The translations under genes were made by a program, and so were the position numbers. The notes below the pieces were generated by a model. It was not told the DNA's origin. It did not search any database and worked only from the letters and a program-made list of their open reading frames with translations. Shown piece by piece: positions 1-11,281 of a DNA stretch of 64,000 nucleotides (its first letter is position 1; every line of letters begins with the position of its first letter). Source of the DNA: Hydractinia symbiolongicarpus. Taxonomy: Eukaryota; Cnidaria; Hydrozoa; Anthoathecata; Hydractiniidae. The stretch covers positions 19,659,001-19,723,000 of the forward strand of contig NC_079882.1 in NCBI RefSeq assembly GCF_029227915.1, in the 5' to 3' direction.

Positions 1-1
1 G

Positions 2-1074
2 ATTGGCAAGGCTGCAGGAGTATCAGGTATTGTTGCAGAGGTGGTAAAAGCATCTGGATATATTGGAGTTGAGCTTATTACAAGTTTTGCTAATCAGATT
101 ATAAAGGATGGTGCTATTCCGAGTGAGTGGCAGTCGAGTGTAATAGTGATTTGTTTCAAGGGCAAGGGTAATGCATTAGAAGAGGTAACTATAGAGGTTT
201 GAAGTTGGTTGATCAAGTAATGAAAGTTATTGAAAGAGTGATTGATAAGTTACTTAGAGAAAGAATTGATATAGATAAGATGCAATTTGGTTTTGTTCCA
301 GGGCGTGGCACTACAGATGCAATATTTTTACTCAGACAGCTTCAGGAAAAGTATTTAGGAAAGAGAAAGAATCTCTATTTTGCCTTTGTAGATTTAGAGA
401 AAGCTTTTGATAGAGTGCCACGTAAAGTTATTTGGTGGGCTATGAGAAAATTAGGTGTGGATGAGTGGCTAGTTACGATGGTACAGTCTATGTACAGCAA
501 TGCTAGAAGTCGTGTCAGGATTAATGATTCACTTAGTGATGAATTTAGTGTAAATGTTGGTGTACATCAGGGTTCTGTACTTACCCCTTTGTTGTTTGTT
601 CTAGTCTTAGAAGCGCTGTCGATTGAGTTCAGAACAGGTTGTCCATGGCAGTTATTGTATGCAGATGATTTGGTTCTCATAGCAGAGTCGATGGTAGAAT
701 TAGTTGAAAAGTTTGAGAAGTGGAAAAAAGGACCAGAAGAGAAAGGGCTAAGGGTGAACACAGCAAAGACTAAAGTCCTGATTAGTAGCATCGCAGCCAA
801 GTGTGACCTTGTAGTTGGAAAGTGGCCTTGTGGAGTTTGCAGGAAAGGGGTTGGTAGTAACTCAATTTTTTGTCAGACTTGCAAGCATTGGGTACATAAG
901 AAGTGCAGTAGTATTGGTGGAAGGTTAAGAGCTGACATTCATTTTGTATGCAAGCGTTGCAAGGGTGGGATTATAGAGAATGAAGTATTTCCAGCTTCAA
1001 TGATGTACAACAGTGGCTCGTTAGAGATAGTTGAGAACTTCTGTTACTTAGGTGATATGTTGGGCAGTGGTTAA
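2..1074 (+). pseudogene. non-LTR retrotransposon reverse transcriptase, broken copy
   Basis: Two overlapping frames read as one LINE-type reverse transcriptase. The first frame (from base 2) runs to about 185; the protein then continues in the frame open from about 187 to 1074, so one base has been lost near 185. Visible RT features are NYRG, QFGFVPGRGTTDA, FVDLEKAFDRVPR, the HQGSVLTPLL block and the catalytic YADD motif (about 658-672). Downstream of the palm, at about 829-966, is a C4HC3 zinc module (CGVC, CQTC, H, C, CKRC). The frame ends at LGDMLGSG followed at once by a stop, where related elements continue, so the 3' end is also truncated. The 5' part lies outside the window. The clade (RTE, CR1/jockey or other) cannot be fixed by eye. 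Confidence 0.85.
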
Positions 1075-1518
1075 TTTTTTTCTTTACAAATCGTTATGAA
1101 TTTTAATTTCAAAAACACCCTTTTTTACTCTACACTATATGCCAAAAAAATGTCATATTTAAGATATATTTTGGTACTGTAAAAACTAATACATATATAT
1201 ATACAACTGACACAACGTTAGTGATGAGATGATTTCGCATTAGGATCGGGGATTTGCCAAACTTTATCAGCATCAAAATGAGTCTAAAAAAAGATAGCAT
1301 TCATGTCAATCAAATGACTAATAGCACTGTAATGTGTAGTTTTTGTGTTTCGAATAGACACAAATCTTAATAAATAACGAAACTAAATTTAAAACTACCT
1401 CCTTCCTTCCTTATTTCTATTTCAAGCCCTCCGCTTTTATTATACAATCATTTAAGGTTTACAGTATCCCTTCAAAAATCATTCGAAATTACAATTGCGA
1501 TAATATCTTCGAAATATG

Positions 1519-1737
<219 letters not shown>

Positions 1738-2689
1738 TCATAAAAATAATAACATTTGATATAAAAAACTACTACAGAACTCACAAAGAGGGTATTCCAA
1801 TCATGCTTAGCTCTCCATAACACCCAGAACCAGAGAAGACCACCACCTAACTTGCTAAGAAAGACATAACGTGGTTGGGGTGTTGGAATCTTTACTCTGT
1901 ACATAGGATTCATTTGTAATGTTATGTATCTATACCTATATTTATAATATGTATCAATTTTTAATTCACAAAATATGACAAGCACATCACCTTGATGCTT
2001 TTAACCTGACACATTAATAACAACAGTATCAAACATATGTACAAGATATTTTTTGACAAGCTTGTTCATAATGCTTGTTGATTTTTTATCCATTTTAGGA
2101 TATGTCAACATACGATAAGAGGGATTGAAATCTTATTGTAAAAAGACACTTAGCATCGGAAAATCAATCTTATGTTGTAAAAAAGAAACAATCCAGAATG
2201 TGAATTTTCTTGCAATTCTCTCTCAAGCTAATTATTTTTTTTGTTGCTTGTCATCATCTTTTCTCTCTGCAAAATAATATTGGCCAAAACAATATTTCCT
2301 TAACAAATTTTTTAAAAGTTTCATAAATATGAACAAAATGAAGCTCAATTTTAAACTTGCTTTCTTTCTATTAAGAAAAAAATAAGAACAAATCATGCTA
2401 AAGACTCTAAAAATAAGAAAATTCAGCCTTGTGTAAGTTTTTACTGGTACAGACCTGATCAGAGAAAATCACCAGATTAAGTTTTGTGACTTAACTACAA
2501 TTTTTTTTTATAAACAATTGATTTCTCACATTGCCCTAAACAATGTTTAGCTACTACTACACCCACCCAATGTGTACCTGTATTTTAAAATGAGACAAAT
2601 TGTTGAAAGAACACTAAAATTTGAAAAATATTTAAAGTGCCAATGTAGTTTGTTTGTTATTTGACCAAATCTATATTGTAATACCCATA

Positions 2690-2812
2690 TACGTCTGTCT
2701 GTCTGTCTGTCACACGAAATAGTACAGCAAGTAGCGAGACTCACTGAATGCGGTATAGAAAGGACGAGCGAACCTGTGTTTTTTCATGGTGCACCGACTA
2801 GTATTTGTAAAA
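2690..2812 (+). repeat. GTCT-run / hairpin repeat family, copy A
   Basis: Starts with four GTCT units, then a tagcgag...gcggtatagaaaggacgagcg-like body and a degenerate end (tttttcatggtgcaccgactagtatt). The same order of blocks occurs at 33182-33331 and, inverted and doubled, at 47514-47847, so this is a dispersed short element. Whether it is a SINE or a MITE is not clear. Confidence 0.7.
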
Positions 2813-5800
2813 TGTTTAATTTTTCAAACATTTATTGTTCTTATGCAATTGTTTAGCAATTGTTTAAAATTTTGACACGTATTATATGTCTACACTGTTA
2901 ACCCCACCTTGTATCACTGTCACTCTTGTTGCAACTCTAGACTCGTGAGCCCAGCATGACCTACCTGCTTGTTTTCACAATAAGGTATGAGACCTATGTG
3001 ATGTCTCACTTATAAGGACAAGGCTATAAATCTTCTACATTGTCCATTTCAATTTTCGGATTTCTAAACAACGGTTAGAGCTAAAGATTCCCACCCACCC
3101 GTGCTCCCTACACTATCATCATATATACCCTAACTAACAACATTTCTTTTGTTATTATGTAATGCCACTTTAGTCAACTATGCAGAGTATCACTGACTCG
3201 TCACCACATAACATTCCTCATCACAGTTAAACATTCGTCATCTTGCCACCAGGGCTATTTGCTTGTCAGAAGTGTATATAATAGCGATCAGCCCCTGATT
3301 ATGTTTGTTCTAAAGTGGGAAATAATATAAAAACATAAGTCGGCCTGCCCAGGTATGTTCGTTCTAAAAGTCTCAGATAAAACTAGACTGCCGTACATAA
3401 TAAACCGGCATGTCCTGACTATATTGCCCTGATTATGTATTTTTCCCCTGTTCCTAACTGGGGCAGGCTGCCATACATAATCAAGGCAGCGTTTATTATC
3501 CAGGCAGAACAGTATTGCCACAGAAGACACTCAGAATGGTGTCCGCAAAGATGTAGCTAAAAGTCATTGTGAGTTTTTCATGCCATTTATGTGCATTAGA
3601 TGGGGGAGAATAATGGGATATGCCATCCAGGAGGAGACACCCACAATATAAAGGAGGCGAAAAGGATGTTGTATATAAATATATTTCATACTATGATATT
3701 ATGATACTTTATTACTGAAGAATCCAGAAAAATAAAGATCCAATACTAATTAGCTAACTGTACTTTCCCAGTAGGGTCTGCTACTACAAAACTTATTGAT
3801 TGGCCAACACTGCTTTGTCTGCCATCATAGTTATGCTTTAGCCGTGTAGTTAGTGGGAAATGACAGACCAGATGAACATAGTCTCTTTAAAAAAGAAAAG
3901 AAGCGCAAGCTGTTTTTTTACTGGTATGCGTCGGTGTATTTTAATCAACCGTCATAACGTCATAACAGCAGTACAACACATAGGTACATATGTCCTCCGT
4001 ATGCCTGTCTATAATAATTGTTACCGAAACTCGTCAAAATTGTTTATTCTTCTTGGTGGTGACTAAATTGTATTGGCTGTGACTTGTGTGTTGTCCAATT
4101 GGATATCCAATGACAATGCCGAAATATGTTATTAGAAAAGCACCGCTTATTGACATAACAAAGTTTTAACAACGTTGCAGCGCCTTTTGGCCATCCTTGT
4201 TAAGGTTTGTTTCCTGCTAGCGCTTATATGTCGGCTCTAGAAACTTCACTGTCAAGAATCCCGCAGGACAAGGTTTTTATAGTAGTTGTAAATCACGTAA
4301 CTTACTACAATCATTTGTATACTTACTACAGTCATCTGTTCTTTCCTTTTCTATATGCAGAAATTAAAAAAAGCATTTTAAAATTCAAGTTAATCAAAAA
4401 AGTACATAGGTCATGTGGCGATTTGGCCGCGCTGCATTCCAAGGAACTGCATTTTCAGTTTTTTAGCTTAACAGGCGTTTAATTGGCGCGTAATGAGCTA
4501 CTGGTACTTTTTACGTTACACTAGGCGCAAAGCACTTATAAATTATACTCAGAAAATTTAACGCCAGTTAGACACTCTCAGTAGGAGCCTTAATGATTTG
4601 ATATACCCATTTCAAATTTTCCCTTACAAAAATATAGTGTGTTAGCTGATTTGATAGTTCAATCAAAATGTGTCCAAGGTTTTTTTCTAGAAGGTCGTGC
4701 AATAGACAAATATTTTTTGCCTGTGAGAAAGCGCTAGTGACTATGAAACATGCAACGATCTATTGGAATATACAAGATTCGTTGTGTGTATCACACAAAG
4801 TAAATTTAAAAAAATAACCATTTATTGTAATTTTCTGATTCGTTTTAATTCCGGGTGTTATCGTTAACGTCAAAGATTGTTGTTGTTTTTATTTTCTGAA
4901 ACAAAACTAACAGCGTACTTTAAAACAAGATACTTTTTCGGGCTGGTCTGTTTAATGTTTATAGTCAATTCCGAATCGGATGCATATCTGACATTAGCGA
5001 CCTTTTTGTGGATCCGTTTTTGTTTATTGTTTTACCCAGGCTGACACTTCACTTGATGTGGATAGAAATGTAATTACTATCTAAAGCTACTTTTCCAAAT
5101 ATGCTATTGTTTTTTTTCTTGTAAACCATTGTTCTAATACTTTGATATCGATAGCCAATATTGTTGCTGTCAAATATGGCTAAGGTTTGTTGTTTGTGCA
5201 GTTATAGAGCTAGCCTTTCATTCAATTTTCTTCCTTTTTGTTTGCATTCGTAAAGCAGCACTAGAACGTTTTTTTTCTTATTACTTGTTGGCTGGTTCAT
5301 TTTGTAAGAAATAATGTGTAAGAATTAGCTAACAAGAGTACTTTTTAATTTATTTTAGATTAGATAGCTATATAATCGTGTAGATAGCTATAAATATAGC
5401 TAGCTAGACCAATTTCGGTGCAACAGAATGTTTTGATTTTGTGTTTTGATTTTGTATTGATGACAATGAGCATGTATATACACTCATCGTTTTAGGTAGC
5501 AAGTATAAAGTATAATAACTTAATAGTAACTGCAGATCATAATAGATTGCAAAAGACAATATATAAAAATATCTAATATTGTTTGCAAATTTAACATTTT
5601 ATTCATAAGTATTTATGTTTTTGGTGTGAAAATTGGAAACTATAGCTATATTTTATTGCAAATAAATTCCTCATTAATAATTACAGATAAAATCTTTTAA
5701 GTTTGGTGAAAAACAAACAATTTCCCCCAAAAAATTAACATGGATTTTGGTTTTGCAAATAAGCTTTAGGAATTTTAAAATTAAAGTGTAGGAATGGTCC

Positions 5801-6081
5801 TAATTAAAAGGGTTGCCTTTTCAGAAGGCTTAATATGACATCATAATTTATGCAGCGTAATTAAATCTGAATTTCTGTATTATGTAAATGTCTTGAGAAC
5901 AAAAAGAGCTTTTTAAAATGACTTGGTTATCAAATTTTTAGGCTCTTATAAGTCCAACATCATTTTATATCTCGGGTTCCCTTTAATTATTCCAATGTAA
6001 TGGATTTGTGCTTGTTTTAACAATGTTTAAAACTAAATTAATAATGCAAGTATATTATTCATACCAGCATTAAACCCATGA

Positions 6082-9000
6082 ATGATGTTAAACCAAGCTT
6101 CAATTAAAGTTCAAGATGCAGACCCTGAAAAAAACCACTCACCAAAAATTGGTCTTCAAAAAACACAATCATTTGATTCAGCTTCGTTAAAAAAGAAAAA
6201 AGGATCAAAGAGTCCAGGGACAGCCAGGCGACTATTACCATCCACTCCAAGTTTTTTAAAGAACAATAAAGAAATAAGTAAAAGTACAGATGATGTTAAA
6301 TGTGAACCTGAAAAACATGAGAGCTTGACAGCAAAGTTTAAATATAACAGTTTACCTCGTCGGAAAAAAGACAGTAAATCACGTAGTGCTGGTTCGTCAA
6401 CATTTTATACAACAGATCAAAAACCCAGCCCACAGGAGCAAAGGAGAGACTCACAAAATGAGACAATAAAAGAAGTTTCAGAAACAAGTAATAATGGTTA
6501 TCAAACAATGAAACGAAAAGAGTCTAAAGAATCTAAAACACAAGAAAATGGTCATGAGAAACAAACGCATGTTGCGCTGTATAAGTTTTATGCAAGGCAT
6601 AAAGATGAACTTCCTTTTATAGATGGTGATCCTATACAAGTTATAAAAATGTTTGATGATTTATGGTACGAAGGAATAAATCTTGCAACTGGAAAACAAG
6701 GTGTTTTTCCCTGTCGCTATGTTGCTGACATAATGTTACGTGAGATATCATCAGGTATTACCAAAATTGTTTTCAACTTAGCTATGATTGATACCTAATG
6801 TTTACAAAATCTTTTTTAATTTTTGTGACTTGTAAAAGTTGTGTATTCTGTGTGTGTTAGTCAAGAGAATTAGTTTAATTAATTAGTTGCAAGGTTTAAT
6901 GTATGCAATTTTATGTTTTGTTGAATTTAAAACATTCTTTATGGACTTTACCCTTTTGTGTTTAGGGATAGAGGAACCCTCGGATCACAGGCAATTTCAA
7001 ATGAGGTTAGGATTTCATACTGTTCTTTTGTGAACAAAGCTAATTAAATATTAATTGCCATTTCTAATTACAGTGTTGTTTTTCACTTATGATATCTTGT
7101 GGTAAAAAAATAGATGAATTTCCTAGGACCTATCCTGTCAAAAACAAAGAAAAATAACTATTTGTCTTCTTATATTTTTTTACTTGTTTTTAGGTTTCTT
7201 GGTTCAGTTGAAGTTCTTGACTGTAAAGGTGATGAGGTCTTATGCTATGCTATTGCAAAGGTGAACTAAAATTGTATTTCCGTTTGTATGTTGTAAATAT
7301 AATTAATCATTAATTAAACTGTCATCCTGTAAAATACAGCTTAAAAAGAAAAGTAAATGTTACATTATTATCTTAATTTAGCCATCTGATTACAGCAATT
7401 TTATTTTTATTTTTATTATCCTTTTATGTATATAATTTATCACTTAAACTATATATCCATGTTAAACAAGGTTTTGCTATCCTTTTATTATAATGATGTT
7501 TTTTAATAAGAATCTAGTTTCTTGTATCTTAATTCAAGTTTGTTAGTACTACATTTCTTTTGTGACCCATATAAATGCTATCTATTTTTTGTATATATGC
7601 TTAATAGGGGAAAGTACAGATACAAAAGTACTTTTTCACAATTCAGTTTTGATGGGTGGGCCTTCACAAAACTTTCCTTGTTGAAAATAGAAGAAAGCTT
7701 TTTTTATTATTTTTTTATTCTGTTTTAATTTTTAAAAATGTCATGTCATGTTGTTTTTAAAAATGTCATGTCCAGTACTATATGTATTTTTGTAATAGTT
7801 ACCAGGTTCCAAATTTTAATTTCAAAAACTGGCAATGTTACAATTGTTACAAAGCACTCCCCCTTTTTTTTATCAGTGCCATCCTTTTATTAGTGCCACC
7901 CTCTAATTAGCACCAAACCCTTTAAATCAATTTTTAAATAAAAAATAGAAATACAGTACATAGAAGGAACATAAAGCAGATGTTAATGTTTGATATCATT
8001 GAAAATATTTTTTAGGTTGTCAATCAAAGAAGTATGCTTTCAACATCAAATCCGCCCTCTTGCTTTCTGCAAGTCAGCACAAGGGGGATAAGAATCTGCA
8101 TGATAGAAAACGACAATAATCAAGACATTGACCGAAAAGCAAAAAAAGGAAAAACTATCGAAAAATATGTAAGGATAGAATTAGAACAATCTCTGAGCTC
8201 ACAACTGAGTTGTTCACTTTGTTTGTAATGTTCAGCTAGAGACCAAACAATGGTCCATATTTAACAGTTATTTATTTGTTGTTCAAGCTGTACCTGTTAG
8301 AAAATCATTAGAATTAAATCCTGTTTTTTTTTCCTGTATTAATTAGGATAAACATCCTTTTGTTTGGCTGAATAAGATTTTTTTGCTACTTTAAATGGTG
8401 TCAAGGTTGAGGTGCATAAAGAATCGAGGAACCTGAGGTTTAATTGCAGGTTAAATGTGAAACAACGTTGCCTATTCTCAACACATGTTTGCTCTTAGAC
8501 CTTTCCGCAATTTCTAGTAGCCTAATTATTTGTCAAATTTAAGAGGTATCTATGTACGTAGAAAATCGTAATTCTTATCATGTTTTTTTGACAGACTATA
8601 AACGAAGAAGCGTCGCACCATTTTGCGTTAAAGAACGTCACGTTTTGTGGAAACCACCCGAAAGACAGAAGGTGTGTATGTGTTGACAGTTCGTGACATT
8701 CGATATTTTATTATTACCAGAACTCACCCAATTACGATAATGTTTATATATTTAATTTTATCCTGCTTGACCAGTTCAAAACGAGACGCCAATTAAAAAT
8801 CTATGATTGACACCATAATGTGACCAGCCAGGTTATTGCTGTGGTCGAAGCAGGCTATCAAATCGCACATGGATTAAAATTAATTGACCGGTGACCATAA
8901 GGACTGTATTACAACAGCAAAGAGTTATTGTTGTTTATTTATTTATTTTAGGTATTTTGGTTTTATTACGAAACATCCGGATGAGTACAGATTTGCGTGT

Positions 9001-9365
9001 CATATTTTTATGTCAAAATACTCCACGGACGAAGTGGCAAAGGTTGTAGGGTAGGTTGATAAAAATTAGTGTTGTCTTCAAAAGCCAATCAGTTGGCATG
9101 GAATTCGTTCGACGCCTCTAGAGCCTGCCCCTATACCCCCCTTCCCCTTAGTGCAAACTTTTTACTTGCGTTGCTCGGTAGTTTTTCTTTTCAAATACTC
9201 CTAACGAAAACCCTGTTTTATGCCTAACACTCTTGTTGAGTGCCTCCCTATATTTCTTGTTGTTGTTTTTAATGAATTATTATTGTGTTTAGAAACTGCT
9301 TCGACACGTTTTACGAAAAATATCTCGAATACAGGGCTCCAACAGAAGATCTTTATATTGAATAG
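6082..9365 (+). CDS. MAPK8IP1: JNK-interacting protein 1 (JIP1/MAPK8IP1) orthologue
   Basis: Scaffold for JNK MAP-kinase modules and adaptor linking cargo to kinesin-1. Seven exons: 6082-6754, 6966-7005, 7194-7260, 8016-8168, 8595-8671, 8952-9050, 9293-9365. All are GT-AG and phases sum to 393 residues. The first about 160 residues are a Ser/Lys-rich, low-complexity stretch. Residues about 163-218 are an SH3 domain (ALYKFY, DELPF, DLWYEG, GVFP). Residues about 238-385 are a PTB/PID domain ([42 protein letters not shown]). The chain ends [11 protein letters not shown], matching the kinesin-light-chain-binding C-terminus of JIP1. An in-frame TGA lies directly before the ATG at 6082, and an acceptor-like CAG ends at 6067. 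An overlapping short uORF starts at 6078. No JNK-binding (RPxxLxLF-like) motif is visible. An AATAAA lies at 9481. JIP2 is the alternative; animals outside vertebrates usually have one JIP1/2 gene. Confidence 0.94.
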
Positions 9366-11281
9366 TTTCAAAAACATCCATTGCGTCGGGCAGTACGAGA
9401 CTTGTTTCGTGATCTACTTTGCCTAAGTAATAATGGAGGATCTCCCACAATCGTAGCCATGGTTGTGGTGTTTATATGCAAATAAAGTAGGCTTGGATCT
9501 AACTCGGTGATATCCAGTTCAAAATAAATGGAAAAAATAGTTTATGTATTTCTAGTGGTTTATAAACTAGGGCATGAACGTGTTTTCCAGTTCGTAAATT
9601 CGGCCTGGATACTTTTTAAAAATATCTTTATAATCGCATTTTTGTCTCTTCTTAGTGGTTTTGTTGTTTTTTGTTGTTATTGCTGTTTTTGTTGTTGTTT
9701 TCTCTGTTTTTAATTTCATATTCAGTTTTTAAAAGAATTATTTTATATTTTTTAATTTGGATTTAAAATCTTTCTGTTGTACTTGTGGTTATCTTCGTTT
9801 TCGTTTTGTTGTTGTTGTTGTAGTTGTTGTTGTTTTTGTTGTTTTTGTATATATGCATTGAAAAAAAGTAAATTGTAGATACATTCATTTTTTACACAGA
9901 ACACTTAAAAAATCCTAACGAAATATCGATTTTTTTCATGTGCTGCGATTGCCATAGCTTAAAAATTGTCAGTGTGCTTAGTGTAGTGTGACTTTTCCAG
10001 CGTGCGGATGCCCCTCTTTAATACAGTCTCCGTCGCACTAAAAGATGAAACTTTTTACGGAATTTAATTGGTTGCTAAATAAGATATCTGTATACAAACC
10101 GTTGGCTGTTGACTCGACTTCCAAATCTGCCCAAATACTGGCGCTTTGAACACAACAAAAATAATAACGCGCATGCTCAGATACTATGCACCCTTTTATA
10201 AGAATATGTTTTATAAGAATAACAGGCTAGGATTTATTCAAAAGTTAAGAATATCTTAAGATAATTTTCAGGTTTGTTTTCCATAGAAAAAGAGAACGAA
10301 ACAATTTAGTATTATCAAGCATTTTTGTTTTTCTAACTGCGTATTTAAACTGATCAAACCTCAACCATCAAATGTGTCGCCTTCTTCAGTTACTATGCCA
10401 ATCATTTCATTTTATACACATATACCGTAATAATCCGAAAAAGCGCTCTGGGCGCTTATTAATTTTTTGCATGGGCGCTTAATCGAGGGGGGGGGGGGGC
10501 GCTTAAAATATGCTCGGCGCTTATAAATTTTTCCTAATTTTGTGCAAATTAAAGACAACGGTAATTTTCAATTTTTATTTTTTTCCTGAAAAATAAAACT
10601 GAACAAAAGATGTAACAACATGAAGTTTATAATCTTGCTAGGGTTCTCAATATAAGAAAGTAAAATTTTCAAATAAGCGCCCAGTTTCTCAAGGCAGTTT
10701 TCGATTAAGCGCTCCCTTTTATCAGGTGGGCGCTTATTCGAGGGGGGGGGAGGGTTAATAAGTGCTGGGCGCTTATAGAATTTTGAGGAAATTACCTGGG
10801 CGCTTATTTGAGAGGGGGCGCTTAAAAAATGCTGGGCGCTTAATCCGATCATTACGGTAATACACATTATAAGAATGTGCTAAAAAATAATTCTAGCCTG
10901 AAAATTTAAGAGTATTTTAATCTGCTCTTATTTTCACTAAACTTATAAGAACAACGTGGTAGTTAAAAACTGTGTGAAGAAAATTCATTTTGTTTCATCT
11001 TACTTGTGATGAATAAGTATGATTAACAGAAGTGACAGTGGGTAACTCTTAACCCCCCTCTCCCTAGAACAAATGTGAAGTGACAACAGTTAATCATTCA
11101 GATCTGGATTTTTTATACACGCCTTACCCTAGTAAGGAAAAATTGCAATATTTCAGTCTTTTATTACATCTTTTTTGAAGCATCCCGATACAATTATATT
11201 CCTTTCCCATTAAATACATAACTGGACTCCCATAATCGAGAATCAAGTCCCTTTTTTGCCGTTATGAAAAAGTGAACGTGT
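9366..11281. other. convergent intergenic stretch, JIP1 to secreted-protein gene
   Basis: Contains the JIP1 3' UTR with AATAAA at 9481, T/G-rich (GTT)n-like low-complexity tracts at about 9660-9860, the GCGCTTA MITE, and the 3' UTR of the downstream minus-strand gene with a minus-strand AATAAA at 11160-11165. No gene seen. Confidence 0.7.
10425..10857. mobile_element. MITE with GGCGCTTA repeats and G-runs
   Basis: The ends are inverted repeats (CCGTAATAATCCG on the left; the complement of the right end reads CCGTAATGATCGG), each bordered by TA, as expected for a TA-target element. The interior has at least eight copies of gcgcttA-type motifs on both strands and two G-runs (about 10488 and 10741), giving strong hairpin potential. 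No transposase. A decayed relative lies at about 53644-53930. Confidence 0.8.

Noticed and set aside
3288-3530. 80-codon minus-strand frame
   Set aside because: It lies over a loose inverted repeat and shows no protein family features.
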